Shown here in pieces: positions 13,700 through 27,000 of a DNA stretch of 64,000 nt. The notes beneath the pieces were generated by a model, which was not told the origin of the DNA, ran no database searches, and saw nothing but the letters and a program-made list of their open reading frames with translations. The DNA is from Artocarpus heterophyllus (taxonomy: Eukaryota; Streptophyta; Magnoliopsida; Rosales; Moraceae). Both the position numbers and the translations under genes were made by a program. The DNA is taken from contig CM046341.1 of NCBI GenBank assembly GCA_025403435.1, positions 958,802 through 1,022,801 of the forward strand, read 5' to 3'. The stretch's first letter is position 1; each line of letters begins with the position of its first letter.

Positions 13700-14035
13700 C
13701 ATCTTGTCGTTTTTTAATGGAAATCACAAATGTCAAGTCGTTTACAGGTTAATCAATAAACACACATGTTGTAACACGTGAATGTCGTATCTCCCGAAAC
13801 CAAAATAAAATAAAATAAAATAAAATGTTACGTCGTTCGCCTTACTAACCATGCACGATACGTCGTTAGTGCAAGAGAAAAACGACATATAGTTCTCTAA
13901 ACGACATGTCGTTTCTTTTGTTTGGTTTCTGAGATTCATTTTCTCAAGATAAATGACCTGTCGTTTTCCCCGGCTATTTATTCGGTAAATTAAAAACGAC
14001 GTTTACTTTCCATCAGAAACGACAAGAATTATTAT
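13700..14035. repeat. Cluster of TGTCGTTT / AAACGACA motifs
   Basis: Within about 335 bp there are roughly nine copies of a CGTCGTT/AACGACA word on both strands. One perfect palindrome, AAACGACATGTCGTTT, lies near 13900. Dense short motifs in both orientations are characteristic of the subterminal regions of CACTA-type and some other cut-and-paste transposons. I see no clear terminal inverted repeat or target duplication here, so the element type is not settled. Confidence 0.5.
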
Positions 14036-14785
14036 TCACAATCATTTCTCATACACCTTCTATTGTTACAATCAATATTATTTCTAACTAAGCATAATTG
14101 TGTTCTGCTGCATAGTTTAGTTGGAAGTGTTAAACTTAAGTAACAATTTAGTGCAATTTCAAAGATATGGTACGTAAATAGCAAGTAAATACAATCAAAG
14201 TGGCCGATAAATTATTAGAAAAAAAAAAGAGATTGTTTTTTTCTTTTCTATCTTTTTTATTTTTATTTCTGTGGAAGAAGTAAACTTCAAACTCTTAAAT
14301 GAGATATAAAAGTAAATCCAATCGAATTTGTAAAAATTGTTTTGTCGAATATGTCTACATGAGTGAATTTATTTCAGAACCTTAGACCTTATATATATGA
14401 TTATTTTTTTATAGAAATTGATTAGTCAAATATAATATAGATTGTTTGACAAAAAACAGTCCAAATCGTTTTTATAGTTTCAATTATTTTGTTACAAATT
14501 TTACTTCCATAAAAGTTAAATAAAAAATAATTTAAACTATAAAAAACGACTACAACCACCCTTTCAAACAAATACTAAAGCTTGTAAAAGCTAGGCCTCA
14601 ACTCATGTTTTCTTCATTTTTAAGAAGCAGTAAATAAATCTCAGCCTCTTTTTTTGTCAATAAAATTAAATAAATCCTAGACCATAACCAAAAAGTAGGA
14701 TTTGCAGGTTTTTTTTACGGAAACGAAACGTTTCCACAGCGTTTTCGCGCGAAAGAGCCTGAATAGTACTAAAAAAAAACCCCTC
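14036..14785. other. Upstream region of UPL6
   Basis: AT-rich sequence with no coding potential. The last part (from about 14700) changes to a more balanced composition and likely contains the UPL6 core promoter and start of the leader. No convincing TATA box stands out. Confidence 0.4.
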
Positions 14786-14788
14786 CCC

Positions 14789-14814
14789 CTCTCTCTCTCT
14801 CTCTCTCTCTCTCT
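14789..14814 (+). repeat. CT microsatellite in the UPL6 leader
   Basis: An uninterrupted run of CT dinucleotides about 285 bp upstream of the UPL6 start codon. Pyrimidine-rich CT tracts are frequent in plant 5' leaders and proximal promoters. A shorter TCTCTC-rich stretch follows at 14884-14908. Confidence 0.85.
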
Positions 14815-15099
14815 ACGAGCTTTTTCCTTCTCAGTCCGCCTAAAGAAAAGAAAAGAAAAGAAAAGCGAGACGAGAAGAAAATTCCTCTCTTTCTCTCTCT
14901 CTTCTCTCTTTATTTTCTTCCCTGATTTCTCAGCCTCCAAACAGAATACTTAGGGCACGCTCTATTGCTTAATTGCCTCGGCAATCATTCGCAAGCGACG
15001 TTTCGGATTCCCAAATTTTGCTTTCGACTATATTACATATACAGATATTTTGGAGTACATATTGTTAGGGATTGTGATTGGCTGAGTCGACTCGGAAGG

Positions 15100-18000
15100 A
15101 TGTTCTTCTCCGGCGATCCATCGAACCGGAAGCGAGTCGACTTGGGAGGTCGGAGCACGAAAGAGAGGGACAGGCAAAAGCTTCTAGAGCAGACCAGATT
15201 AGAGCGGAACCGCCGTCTGTGGCTGCGCCAGCAGAACTTGGCCGCAATCAAAATTCAGGTTTTGCTTTTTTCGTTATACTATATGCATTCATTGTTTTCC
15301 TTACTCAAGATTAGCAATTTTAGGCGTAGTTTTTTGTTTGTTTGAGAAAATTATGGATTTTTCGAATTCTATAAAATTAATTGTTTCGTTTTAGGGATGA
15401 GAGTTTTGTGAGAAAGTTGGAATTTGAAGTGTTGACATTGCGATTAATTGATTGAAATGTCTTTGTTTTTATTTATTTATTTTTTGCGTAGTTTTGACTT
15501 ATTACTAGCTACAGAAATGCTTCAGAGGGAGAAAAGCTGTGGCAGTTGAACGTTCCAAGGTGCGAGAAGAGTTCTATGGAAAGTATGGGAGGCTTTGCCA
15601 AAATGTGGACAGGTAAATTTTTTATTTTTTTTTATTTTTTTGGTTTAAATTCTTATTTTGTGTTTATGGGCATAAGACAAGTACTTTGCAGTTTTATAGT
15701 TAAATGAAACACCCTTTTGGCTCTTGGCTTGTAATGTAAATGGAACTTCCTTTTTCATTTTTCATTTTGTTGTTAAATGTCCTTTTTGATCGTTATGTTA
15801 TGCAGACAGGTAACTCTTTTAGATATACTACGTTTTTTACGTTTATAAGTAAAGATAAGTACTTTGCAGTTCTGTCAAATGAAGTTGGATTTTGTAAGAG
15901 TAAGTGGGCTTCCCTTTTTCATTGTTGACGTTTTTTCTTGAATCATGCATTTTTATGAAACGCTCTTCTCGACTTCTACTTTATGTGGGACTGAGAAATC
16001 TGCTGGATCCTTTGTTTATGTTTTTTAGCACAGTTAAATACTTTGTAGTTCTGGGAAATGGAACTGCATTTGGACTCTTGGTTTTCGTAATAGTAAATGG
16101 TTTTCCAATTTTTATGTTGATGTGTTTTCTAGATCAATCTGTGTTATTTCTCTGAAAGGGTTCTTTTCTGTCTGATAATCTATTTCATTTGATTCTCACT
16201 ATGCTATAGGAATTGTTTTGGTCCGGACTCCGAATTTTTGCGCCAGTTACTTTATTTCTTTGACGCTCGGAATGCTGGCGATATCTCTACATTTGTGGAG
16301 ACATGCCGATTACTTCAGCAATTTTCCCGAGATACTGGTACTTCTTTTTAATCCTGGATATCTTATATATATTATATATGATTTTGGTTGATGGGTTGGC
16401 ATCTCATGTTGTATATATGTGGTCTTGACGTTCTTTTTCTTTTTGGTATTGTATGTTTTGGTGACACAGGAGATATCGTGGGCCTATTTGCGGGCATGGA
16501 TTACTCCTCCAACCATGCTTTGGCAGATTACAGAGTAAAGCAACTTGCATACCTATGTTTTAAGGCTATACACCAAAACAGGTTGGCGCCTTGGGAACTT
16601 TTTTAACCTTCATATTGGGTTTGAATCAGATGGTGTAATATATGCGTGTAGTTATGCACATTGTTTGGTTGCCTTCTTTAGATGGATAATTGCTGGCTTT
16701 AATGGGTCTTAGTCTCTAACGTCTGATAGATATTGAACATTGATTGAGGACAAGTATATGGAATTCCATTGTAGTTATCATCTAATAAGTTTTTTGTAGT
16801 TTGGTTTTGATGCAAAAGTTGTGTATTTGCTTTATCAATGCACAGAAATCAAATGAAGAATCAACTTTTTGCAACACCTGAAGAATCAAGCACATCTACA
16901 ACAGTGTTGTTAGAGGCATTAGTTCTTTTGATTAATCCAAAACTTCCATGGGTTTGTAAGACGGTCGGTTATCTGTTGCAGAATAAGGCCTTTATCCTGT
17001 TTAGAGAGATCGTTTTAACAGGAAAGGTATGCAATGCATCTTTTGTTTTTGTCTTTTCCAAATGAAGACATTTGCTCTGTTATGCTTTGTTAATTGCATT
17101 TCTTCTCAATCTTCCCTATTCCTTCCTTCTTTTTTGTTTTCAATCTCCCTTTCTAAGTGACTTCCCAAATTTTCCGCACTTTTAATTCAAGTTTATGAAA
17201 TTTAGAAGATATTGCTCCTGCAGGGTGTAAAAGGGACGGTGATTGCTATATAGCATGCTATATTAATACTCACTTATTTTCTTTGGTTTTTGCCATAGGA
17301 AAATACAAACGCTTATACTGCTGTTGGAAAAGTGTCTTCATTGGAACGTGTGCTTGTTTTCATGATTTCTCACACCAGTCAAAAACCCTGTATTTGTCCA
17401 AATATTGATCCACAATGGAGTTTCTCATCTCAGATTCTTACCATTCCTTTCTTGTGGCAGCTTTTCCCATATTTGAAAGAGGTAGGTTTGATGATGAATT
17501 TATGATAGTTTTGTTTAACTTAACACAGAAGCTTGACAATGGCGCCATGAAGTGCAATGTTGCTAATCATTCTATTCTTTATTTCTTTATTTCTTTTTTC
17601 TTTCCTCTCTCTCTCATGACAATGTAAGAAGTAATCCTTTCTCTATAATCTGCTGTATAGGTTTTTGCAACGAGTGGGCTGTGTGAATCATACCTGCATC
17701 AGATGGCCCTTTGTGTGCAGAATCATGCTAATGTGCTTCCTAATGATATATCAAACGAGTTTCCTGGTTATGCATGCCTCCTTGGGAATGTATTAGAATC
17801 CGCAGGAGTTTCTTTATCTCTGCCTGGTTGCTCCTTTGAGATGGTGAGGAGTTTATGCCGATTTTAGTTCTGTTATTATTCTCCAAATTCCATCTAGTTC
17901 CTTGTTAGAACTAGATATTGTTTAATGTGTGCTACCTGTTCTCTTCAAGAGATTTGACACTTATCTTTGTGGCATTTAGGACATACTAATCTAAACCATT

Positions 18001-21000
18001 GGACGCTGCAGTTTAATTGACAAGCGCTACATTTATTTTGTTGAGATTTCTGCCTCTGCTAACTTTGTTGGACATCATATAATAACACACTTAAATTTTA
18101 TCTTAGTTCTATATGAATTAGAAGAACATTTAAGTTTTATCTTAGTTGTATTTTAATTAGTGGTTTGGTTTTCAATGAATTCCTTGTCTATTTTATGGTG
18201 TAGACCCCTATATATATTCTTTGGCATTTGTGAAACTTTTTCCTATGATTTTCTTCGAAATATAAAAGCATTTGGGATGTGACAATAATTTCTCAGTGAC
18301 TTTTTCATTGTATTAAAGTTGTTGCTATTTTGTCTTTTTATCTTTTAACCTTTTTTTCCCTCTCTCTTCCTAGTCGTCTTAAAATTAAAAGCAGCTTTGT
18401 TTTTCTTTAAATTGAATTTGACTTTCCTTAATCTGAGCAGGCGGTAGACCTTGCTGCTGTTATGACGTTCTTGTTGGAAGCTCTTCCTTCCATAAAATCT
18501 TCAAATAGAGAAACTAAAGAAAGTATGACTTCCCCTAAACCCCACTGTACACAAGCACACTCGCACATATATGTAAATATATACGTATTGCAAAGAGACC
18601 CTCTTCCATTCTATCTTCTGCCATTTGGATTGTATATCATGTGGATGATTTATCAAGATATACTTGTTTGGGTATAGGTTCCATGCAGATTGATGATGAT
18701 ATTGGTGTAGGCGATGAATTGGTAGAAATGGTTTTAAATAGGGATTTGGAGCAACAGATTTGTGATGCTATAGATCCGCGCTTTCTCCTACAGTTGGTAT
18801 GAAATATGGACTCATGATTCTCAACTTGCATTTCCCATCAATATAGCAGTCCATTTTTCCTTATGGTGAAATAACGGTTTTTTTTTTTTGGGTTGGTATT
18901 TATGCAGACAAATGTTCTGTTTGGAGCAATTTCAAGTGTCAAGGGTTTACATGATGATCCAGATGACAAAGAGGTCGCAGCTGTTGGTGCAGCATGTGCT
19001 TTTCTGCGTGTCACCTTCAATGCTTTACCTCTTGAAAGAATCATGACCGTACTCGCTTATAGAACTGAACTTGTTCCAGTGCTCTGGAATTTTATGAAGC
19101 GGTGCCATGAGAACCAGAAGTGGACATCTTTGTCTGAGCAATTCTCATATCTATTGTCAGGAGATGCACCTGGTTGGTTGTTGCCTCTGGCAGTTTTTTG
19201 TCCTGTGTACAAGTAATTCCACTTCTTCTTAGTCCAAATTTATTCAGTAATAGTTTGCTATCCTTATTGGCATATGAAATATCTGTTAATTTTTTACTCT
19301 TGATGTACTCTATTGCAATGGACAATTTTCTGTGGCTTTGTTGAGGTTGATAGAACTAAATATGATTCTCTTTTATCCTTTCTGTGGTGGATCAGGCATA
19401 TGCTTACGATTGTTGATAATGAGGAGTTCTATGAACAAGAAAAGCCACTTTCACTTGAGGATATGAGATGCCTGATTATTATACTAAGACAGGTAATTTT
19501 AGTAGACTCGCTCCAGTAATAAAAAAAAAAGAATGCAGAAAAGAGCTAATGGGTTTCATTTGGCCAGATGGTAGCATTTCTTAAAACGTAGTGTGGTCAT
19601 CGAACTAGATTTTGAATGATTATTGTGAGCTATGGTGGTTAATACACATTTTTGTTACACTTAGTTGTACATAATTTGAGAACAATATCGACACTATCAA
19701 TATTGTTATGATGTGTACATTACTATTTTATGCAGGCCTTATGGCAGCTTCTATGGGTGAATCCTACAACTTCTTCAAGTACTGTGAAATCTGTTACCAA
19801 CACTAACACTCTCAAAGGACACACTGTGGAAGTCCTTCAACACAGGGTCAGTGTTGTTGCCTCTGAGCTCCTCTCTCAGGTAATTTGAACTTTCAGTTGC
19901 TTAGTGTTTCTGTTGTTCATAGAATCACATGTTTGAATCTCTTAACATGGGGAAGAGATTTCTCCATTTTTGAGGCATAATGGGAATTGTATTCTGGTTT
20001 ATTTTCTTTTAAATTTATATAACTGTTAATGCAGTTGCAAGATTGGAACAACAGGAGGCAATTTGCTCCCCCAGGTGACTTTCATGCTGATGGTGTCAAT
20101 GAGTTCTTTATTTCACAGGTAATAGATTTTATTTGACATTTTGGCTTCACATGACTGATTGCTGCTGGATGTGTGTTGCGTTAATATTTTTTTTTTCTTC
20201 CCTTTTTTGGCCCAGGCTGTTATAGAAAATACCCGAGCAAATGAAATATTGAAGCAGGCTCCCTTCCTTGTACCTTTTACGAGCAGGGTTAAAATTTTCA
20301 CTGTAAGTTGTTTATCCGTATTTTGAGGACTAGAGTTTTGATAATTGTTACTTCAAAATTATTTCTCATCACTTTCCAATTGTGTTCCTGATAAAATGTC
20401 TGAAAATGCATTGGCCAGTCACAATTGGTAGCAGTTAGGCAAAAGCATGGTTCTCATGCTGTTTATAGCAGGAACCGATTTAGAATACGACGGGATCGCA
20501 TTCTGGAAGATGCTTACAATCAGATGAGTGCATTATCTGAGGACGATCTTTGTGGGCCGGTGAGTTTTCATCTCACTTGTATGTGTAACGTGTTAAGTTC
20601 CTTTCTCTTGCATGTGGTGTGACTGCAATTGAGGGTTTCTTTATTTATTTTTTTTAAATTACAGATACGCGTAACATTTGTTAATGAATTTGGAGTTGAG
20701 GAGGCTGGCATTGATGGTGGAGGGATTTTCAAAGATTTCATGGAAAATATTACTCGAGCAGCCTTTGATGTGCAGTACGGGCTATTTAAGGTTGGTTTTG
20801 CAGACTGTACTTTGAGGACAAGACTACATTTACTAATTAAGCACCTTTGATGTGAAAAACAGAATATAGTTGTTAGATATCCAGAGGAAACCTGTATACT
20901 TTCATGGGAATTACAATAGCAATATATCAAATTTCATAGTCTGGAATATAACCTGTAAGAGATCTGATCTTCTGATTGTGATGGGCTAACTTATTGGTCT

Positions 21001-24000
21001 TTGTTACTTTGGCAAGATTTGCTTGAAGCAAAAGAATGTCTTACGGTTTGAAGATTCTGTAGTTCCATGCAATTTATCTAAAATTCTAAGGGGAAAAGGG
21101 TGATTGGGACCCACGGGGAAAGAGGAAGAGAAGTAGGTTTGGACTTTATGACTAATTAACTTCTCTTTTTTATATTCAGGAAACAGCTGATCACCTGCTT
21201 TACCCTAATCCTGGATCAGGAATGATACATGAACAACATCTCCAATTTTTCCATTTTCTAGGAATTCTTCTTGCAAAGGTACACTCAAGACCTCCAACTT
21301 CTCTGTTTCCTTGGTTTTCCCATGCCTTTTGTTGCCAAAGGGTATCACTTAGGTCTTAGCTAGTGATTTAAAACTAGGAGATCATCTACCTGCTGTTAAT
21401 CTATGTGGCTTACCTAAAGCAAGTTTATAAAACATATTTATTCATCGAGTAAAAATAAATTAATATCTACCATTCTACCTGCTAAAATGTTGGCTACAAT
21501 CACTATTCTAAACAGAAGCCTTTTGTCATTTGAGCAATAGGACTCGTAATATTTGTTTCTCAACTAATTTGGTTCACGGGCCTATTTGAGTATATATTAG
21601 ATTCCTTTATTTCATCTATATTTTGTGTTCTTGAATTTGAAATTCCGTTAATTTCATCCAAGTATATGATGCTGGTGCCTTTCCATTCTTTTTCCTCTTT
21701 GTAGGCAATGTTTGAAGGGATTCTCGTTGATATACCATTTGCAACATTCTTCTTAAGCAAATTAAAACAGAAGTGAGTCTTCGAGGATATTTCTGCTTTT
21801 TGCTGTAAATAATTGGTTTCTTATTACAATCAGACTATGACATTTCATGTTTCAAAGTGAACTTGGGCTGGTCTGGAAAATTTCAGTAGTTCTGTTGTAT
21901 GTACTTTTTGACGTCTACTTTTGTCAGAATCCTGAAGTTGGTACATATATTTAATTTGTTCTTTAGGTACAACTACTTGAATGATTTACCTTCTTTGGAC
22001 CCAGAACTATATCGCCACCTTATATTCTTGAAGGTATGTCCCCCCAATTTTCACCTTAGTTTTCTCATCTTATATTTTGTTCTTACATGTGTATCATTTT
22101 CTATGGTGTAGAAGCAGAAAACCGTGGTTATAACATAGCTTAATCTCAGATATTTTTTTGTGCTATCATGCATGGAAACCAAATTAATGTTTGATAAAAA
22201 AGGATTTCTAAAGGAGTCTAAGTCGTTTATGAAGACGTCAAGTGTGAAATAATTTTTTTAATTGGTATGACAGTAGGTGGAGGGACAATATGATATAGGA
22301 AGATCTATTGCATTTTCCCCCAACACTTTTTTTTTTCGTTGAATTTGTAGCATTTTACCCTATGGGCGACTTTTTTTTTTTTTCCTCATGTTTTTCTCAA
22401 AGATATCCTATTGGATATTTTATTTTTTCTTACAGCAGAAAATTTTTCCTAATTGCTAATAAATATAAATCCTTAGTAGACTTCTTTATTCTGACAACCT
22501 CGCATTTCCCGTTTCCTAATATCTACAGCATTATAAGGGGGACATTTCAGACTTAGAACTGTACTTTGTCATTGTAAATAATGAATATGGAGAGCAAACA
22601 GAAGAGGAGCTACTTCCAGGGGGCAAGAACTTGCGGGTCACTAATGAGAATGTTATTACGTTTATACATCTTGTTGCTAATCACCGGTTGAATTCTCAGG
22701 TCATACAACCTTCCATGTTCGAGTTCTTTTATAATGCATATTTGGTCCCTTCTTCTTTGCATGATATTATTTATCATGACACATCGAAAATATCTCTTTC
22801 AGATACGTCAACAAAGTTCTCATTTCTTGAGAGGGTTTCAGCAGCTTATACAGAAAGAGTGGATAGATATGTTTAACGAGCATGAACTACAGGTATGCTG
22901 GCGCATTTATGAATGTTCCAAATTCTGTTTAGCAAGTGTTGTGACAACTGGATTTTTGCATGGTACTGCCGATGCTGTTAGATTTATGTATTACAAATTG
23001 ATTTGATATCGGTTCCTATATTTGTTTTGTCCAATCGGTGCTTTTGTTTTTTGTTTTTTTAAACGTTCAATTTGGGTTTTTTTTTTTTTTTTTTGTGTAC
23101 GTCAATACAGATTTTGGCAGTGACTAGTGTATTTGTTTGTCGAAAGTACATTTATATTTAAATCGCCCCTAATATTACAAAAATCTCTCCTCTTGTACAG
23201 TATCATATTGCAGCAAATGAAACTAACCATTAATTGTTTAAGATTCATTTTGAATGAATGACTTACATTTAATAGTTGTGTTTGACACGATCCACTTTCT
23301 TGGCTGTGAAGCGCATCTTCTTGGTTAATCTTTTAGATAAGAAGAATGGTTTTATCACTAATTCAAAGTTCGAACCAGTGGAGGCCAAAACTCAATTGCT
23401 TGGTTTTTGCCCCTTGCAACACATACACGTTGCTCACTTTTTTCTTTCTGTTGGAAAGCCGGCAGCTATTTTAGTATAGTTTCTGAGCCGGTAGCTATTT
23501 TAGGATAGTTTCTGATCTTGTAATTATTAGGAAAAGAAAATTAGTTGTGGAAATCCCTTGATACAGGGGGAAATCCCTTGATACGGAATCCAATTTAGGA
23601 ATAGAATATTTTTAGTTTTATTCTTTCCTATTTTTTTGGGTTTCAATACATAGACAGTGTACAATGTATATATACTCATCTTTGGTGCGTAATAGAATAA
23701 GAGAGAATTTCATTCCATGTTTTTTGTCATGGTATCAGAGCTGTAGAGATTCACGTCTCTGGATTTTTTTTGGGCCTTCATTGCCGAGTTTGGGTTTGTC
23801 CTTTCTCGGCCTTCATTGCCGACATTCTTTTTCTTCTTCTTCCTGTTGTGCCGGCCTTCACAGTTGGCATTTTTCCATAGTCTGCGATGTCTGAGATTGC
23901 TGAAACAAACAACCCCCCTATCTGATGAAGGAGCGACAAAACCCCATCTTCCTACCGGTGAATTGCAGAATATATCCCACTCTTACCGACTTAATGGTCA

Positions 24001-27000
24001 AAACTACTTGAAGTGGTCTCAATTGGTTCGTACCTACCTCAAGGGCAAAGGGAAAATTCAACATCTTCTCGACATAGGACCAAAACAGGGTGAATCGAAT
24101 TTTGATGCTTGGGATGAATGGACTCCATGATTATGTCCTAGTTGTTGAGTTCAATGACATCGGAAATTAGTGATACGTGCATGTTTCTCACCTCTGCAAA
24201 GGATATTTGGGGCACCCTTCACCAAACGTACTCGAAGGCCAAAGATGCTACCCATGTGTATGAAGCCGAAGTGAAGACCGTCGCTGCGAAACAGGGCAAC
24301 AAAACGGTAACAGATTATGCAAATATGCTGTAGAATTTGTGGCAAGAACTAGACCATTATCGGGTTCTTGAGACGAAGTGCCCTGAGGATGCTGTGATCT
24401 TGAAGAAATTTATTGAGAAAGACCGAGTGTATGATTTTTTGGTTGGCCCAAATGCAGAATTTGATCTGGTCCAAATTCAGATTCTTGGCAAGGAAGATGT
24501 CCCATCGCTGAATGAGGTTATTGCCTTGATTCGAGCTAAGAGTCGAAGAGGAATTATGCTTAAACCAGCGATAACTGAAGGATCTGCTATGGTTGCACAA
24601 GTCAACAACAACCGAAATAAAACCAAGGAAACACCCCAAAGTGACCCTTGAGATAACCTTTGGTGCACCTATTGTAAGAAGCCGAGACACACCAAGGATC
24701 GCTATTGGAAATTGCATGGAAAACCCCCTACATCAAGCCAAGAATGGGGCTAGTGGGGTGATCAAAAAATTCAACAGCAAGCTCATCAACTCTCCACTCC
24801 ACAAAATTCAGTCCCACAGCCTCCCAGAATGACTACTCTCGACCACTTTAATCAGGCTGAGATTGAGAAGCTTCAAAGTTTATTGGGGTCATTGGAGCAG
24901 CCTAGTGGTTCTTGTTCATTAGTACTCTCTGGTAAGTCCCTCCCTCATGGATTACATGCCTTGGACAGATTTATATAGGACTCTTGGGTCATTGACTCGA
25001 GCCACAGATCACATGACACCTTCCTCAGTCCATTTTACAACATATTCACCTTGTCCTAGCAATAGGAAAATTGTTGTTGCTGAAAGTTCTGTTACCATTG
25101 TGGCTGGTGTTGGTAACATTCAGTTAAGTCCATCATTATTAAAAGATGTCCTCCATGTTCCAAAATTGTCCACTAGTCTTCTATAAATTCACAAACTAAC
25201 TCGTGATATGAACTGTAATGTCTTGTTTTATCCCTCTCACTGTGTATTTCAGGATTAGGTTTTGGGGAAGAGGATTGGACTTGCTATGGAAAAGGGCGGT
25301 CTCTACTAACTCGATGCATCAGCCACACACTCACCTACTGTCAAGCATGTTTTCTCAGAGTCTTGTTTTTCTGCTTCCAATAATGATGTCATTTGGCGTC
25401 ACCATTTTCATTTTGGTCATCCTCCATTTACTATTTTAAAGACAATGTTCCCTTCCTTGTTTAAGGGTGTTAATGTTGAAGATTTTCATTGTGATGTATG
25501 TGAATTTGCCAAACATAAGAGGGTTTCTTTTCCAATAAGCAATAATAAAAGTTCTTTTCCTTTTTATTTGATTCACATTGATATATGGGGCCCCTCTAGG
25601 ATTCCCAATGTTATAGGAGCGCAGTGGTTTGTTTCTTTTATCGTGATTGCACTAGAGTCTCGTGGATTTTCCTTCTCAAACATAAATCTGATGTGACCAC
25701 TATCCTTCCAAACTTCATTGCCATGATACATAGCCAATTTGGTGTCAAAATAAAACGGTTTTGATCTGATAATGCCAGAGATTATTTTAACCAATTTCTT
25801 TCATCATATTTTCTTCAACAAGGGATAGTTCATGAATCATCTTGCATATACTTCTCAACAGAATGGGGTTGCTGAGAGGAAAAATGGTCACTTGCCACAA
25901 CCCGTGCTTTGCTTTTTCAAAACCGAGTTCCAAAATCATACTGGGGGGAAGCCGTCCTTACTGCAGCCCACATTATAAATCGACTACCCTCCAAAGTCTT
26001 GGGCAATCAAACTCCTATGCAAATTGTCTCTTAGTTTTATCTTAATATTCAAACCACACATAATCTCACTCGAGTCTTTGGTTGTCTTGCTTTTGTTCAT
26101 GTGTCTAGTCACAACAGAGGTAAATTAGATCCACTTGCAGTCAAGTGTGTGTTTGTCGGGTATTCTCTAACACAAAAAGGCTACAAGTGCTATCACCCAC
26201 CAACACGAAAATTTTATATCTCAGTTGATGTCACTTTCGAGGAAGGCCAATCTTTCTTCTCTCAGCCTTATCTTCAGGGGGAGTTTGGCTCTATTTGGGA
26301 AGATAAGGCAGAAGACCTACTCTTCCTAGATTTACCTACCTCACAACCTTACTCATCTTAATCCAGATCATCATCATCCTCACAGGAGTCATCCATGCAG
26401 CCCGAATTGTGCCCACAAGAACCAAACCCTGAAACCGAATTGTCCCCACAACAACCAAACCCTGAAACTGATTTGTCCCTACCAATGACACGCTTGACAC
26501 TAGGAGGTATGCGCAGGTGTATTCAAGACAGAGAAATCCGGAACCTGATCCTGTGCAAGTCCAAAACTCAACTCCTACTCCTGAAAATGAGGTATGCACA
26601 AATCCAATCTCCTTTCCTATTCCATCTGATTATGGTTTACCTATTGCCTTAAGAAAAGGGACAAGAGAGTGCACTAAACATCCAAGGTATCCATTGGCCA
26701 AATCAGTGTCTTTTTACAGATTTTCTCCATCTCACAGAAGTTTCTTAACTAACTTAAACGTCATCCCAATTCCTAATAATTTATTTGAGGCTTTATCTAA
26801 TGAGAAGTGGAGAGAAGCTATGAGCGTAGATATGGAGGCACTTGAGAAGAACAGAATGTGAGAAATCGTGGAACTGCCACAAAATAAAAGAACAGTGAGA
26901 TGCAAATGGGTATTCACTGTGAAGTATAGATCAAACGGGTCTCTAGAGGGATACAAGGCGAGGTTGGTTGCTAAGGGCTACACAAACCTATGGAGTGGAC

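Noticed and set aside
14965..15099. N-terminal extension of UPL6 upstream of the ATG at 15100
   Set aside because: The upstream frame is open but begins at a TTG; the UPL6 family starts at the Met-Phe-Phe-Ser-Gly encoded at 15100.
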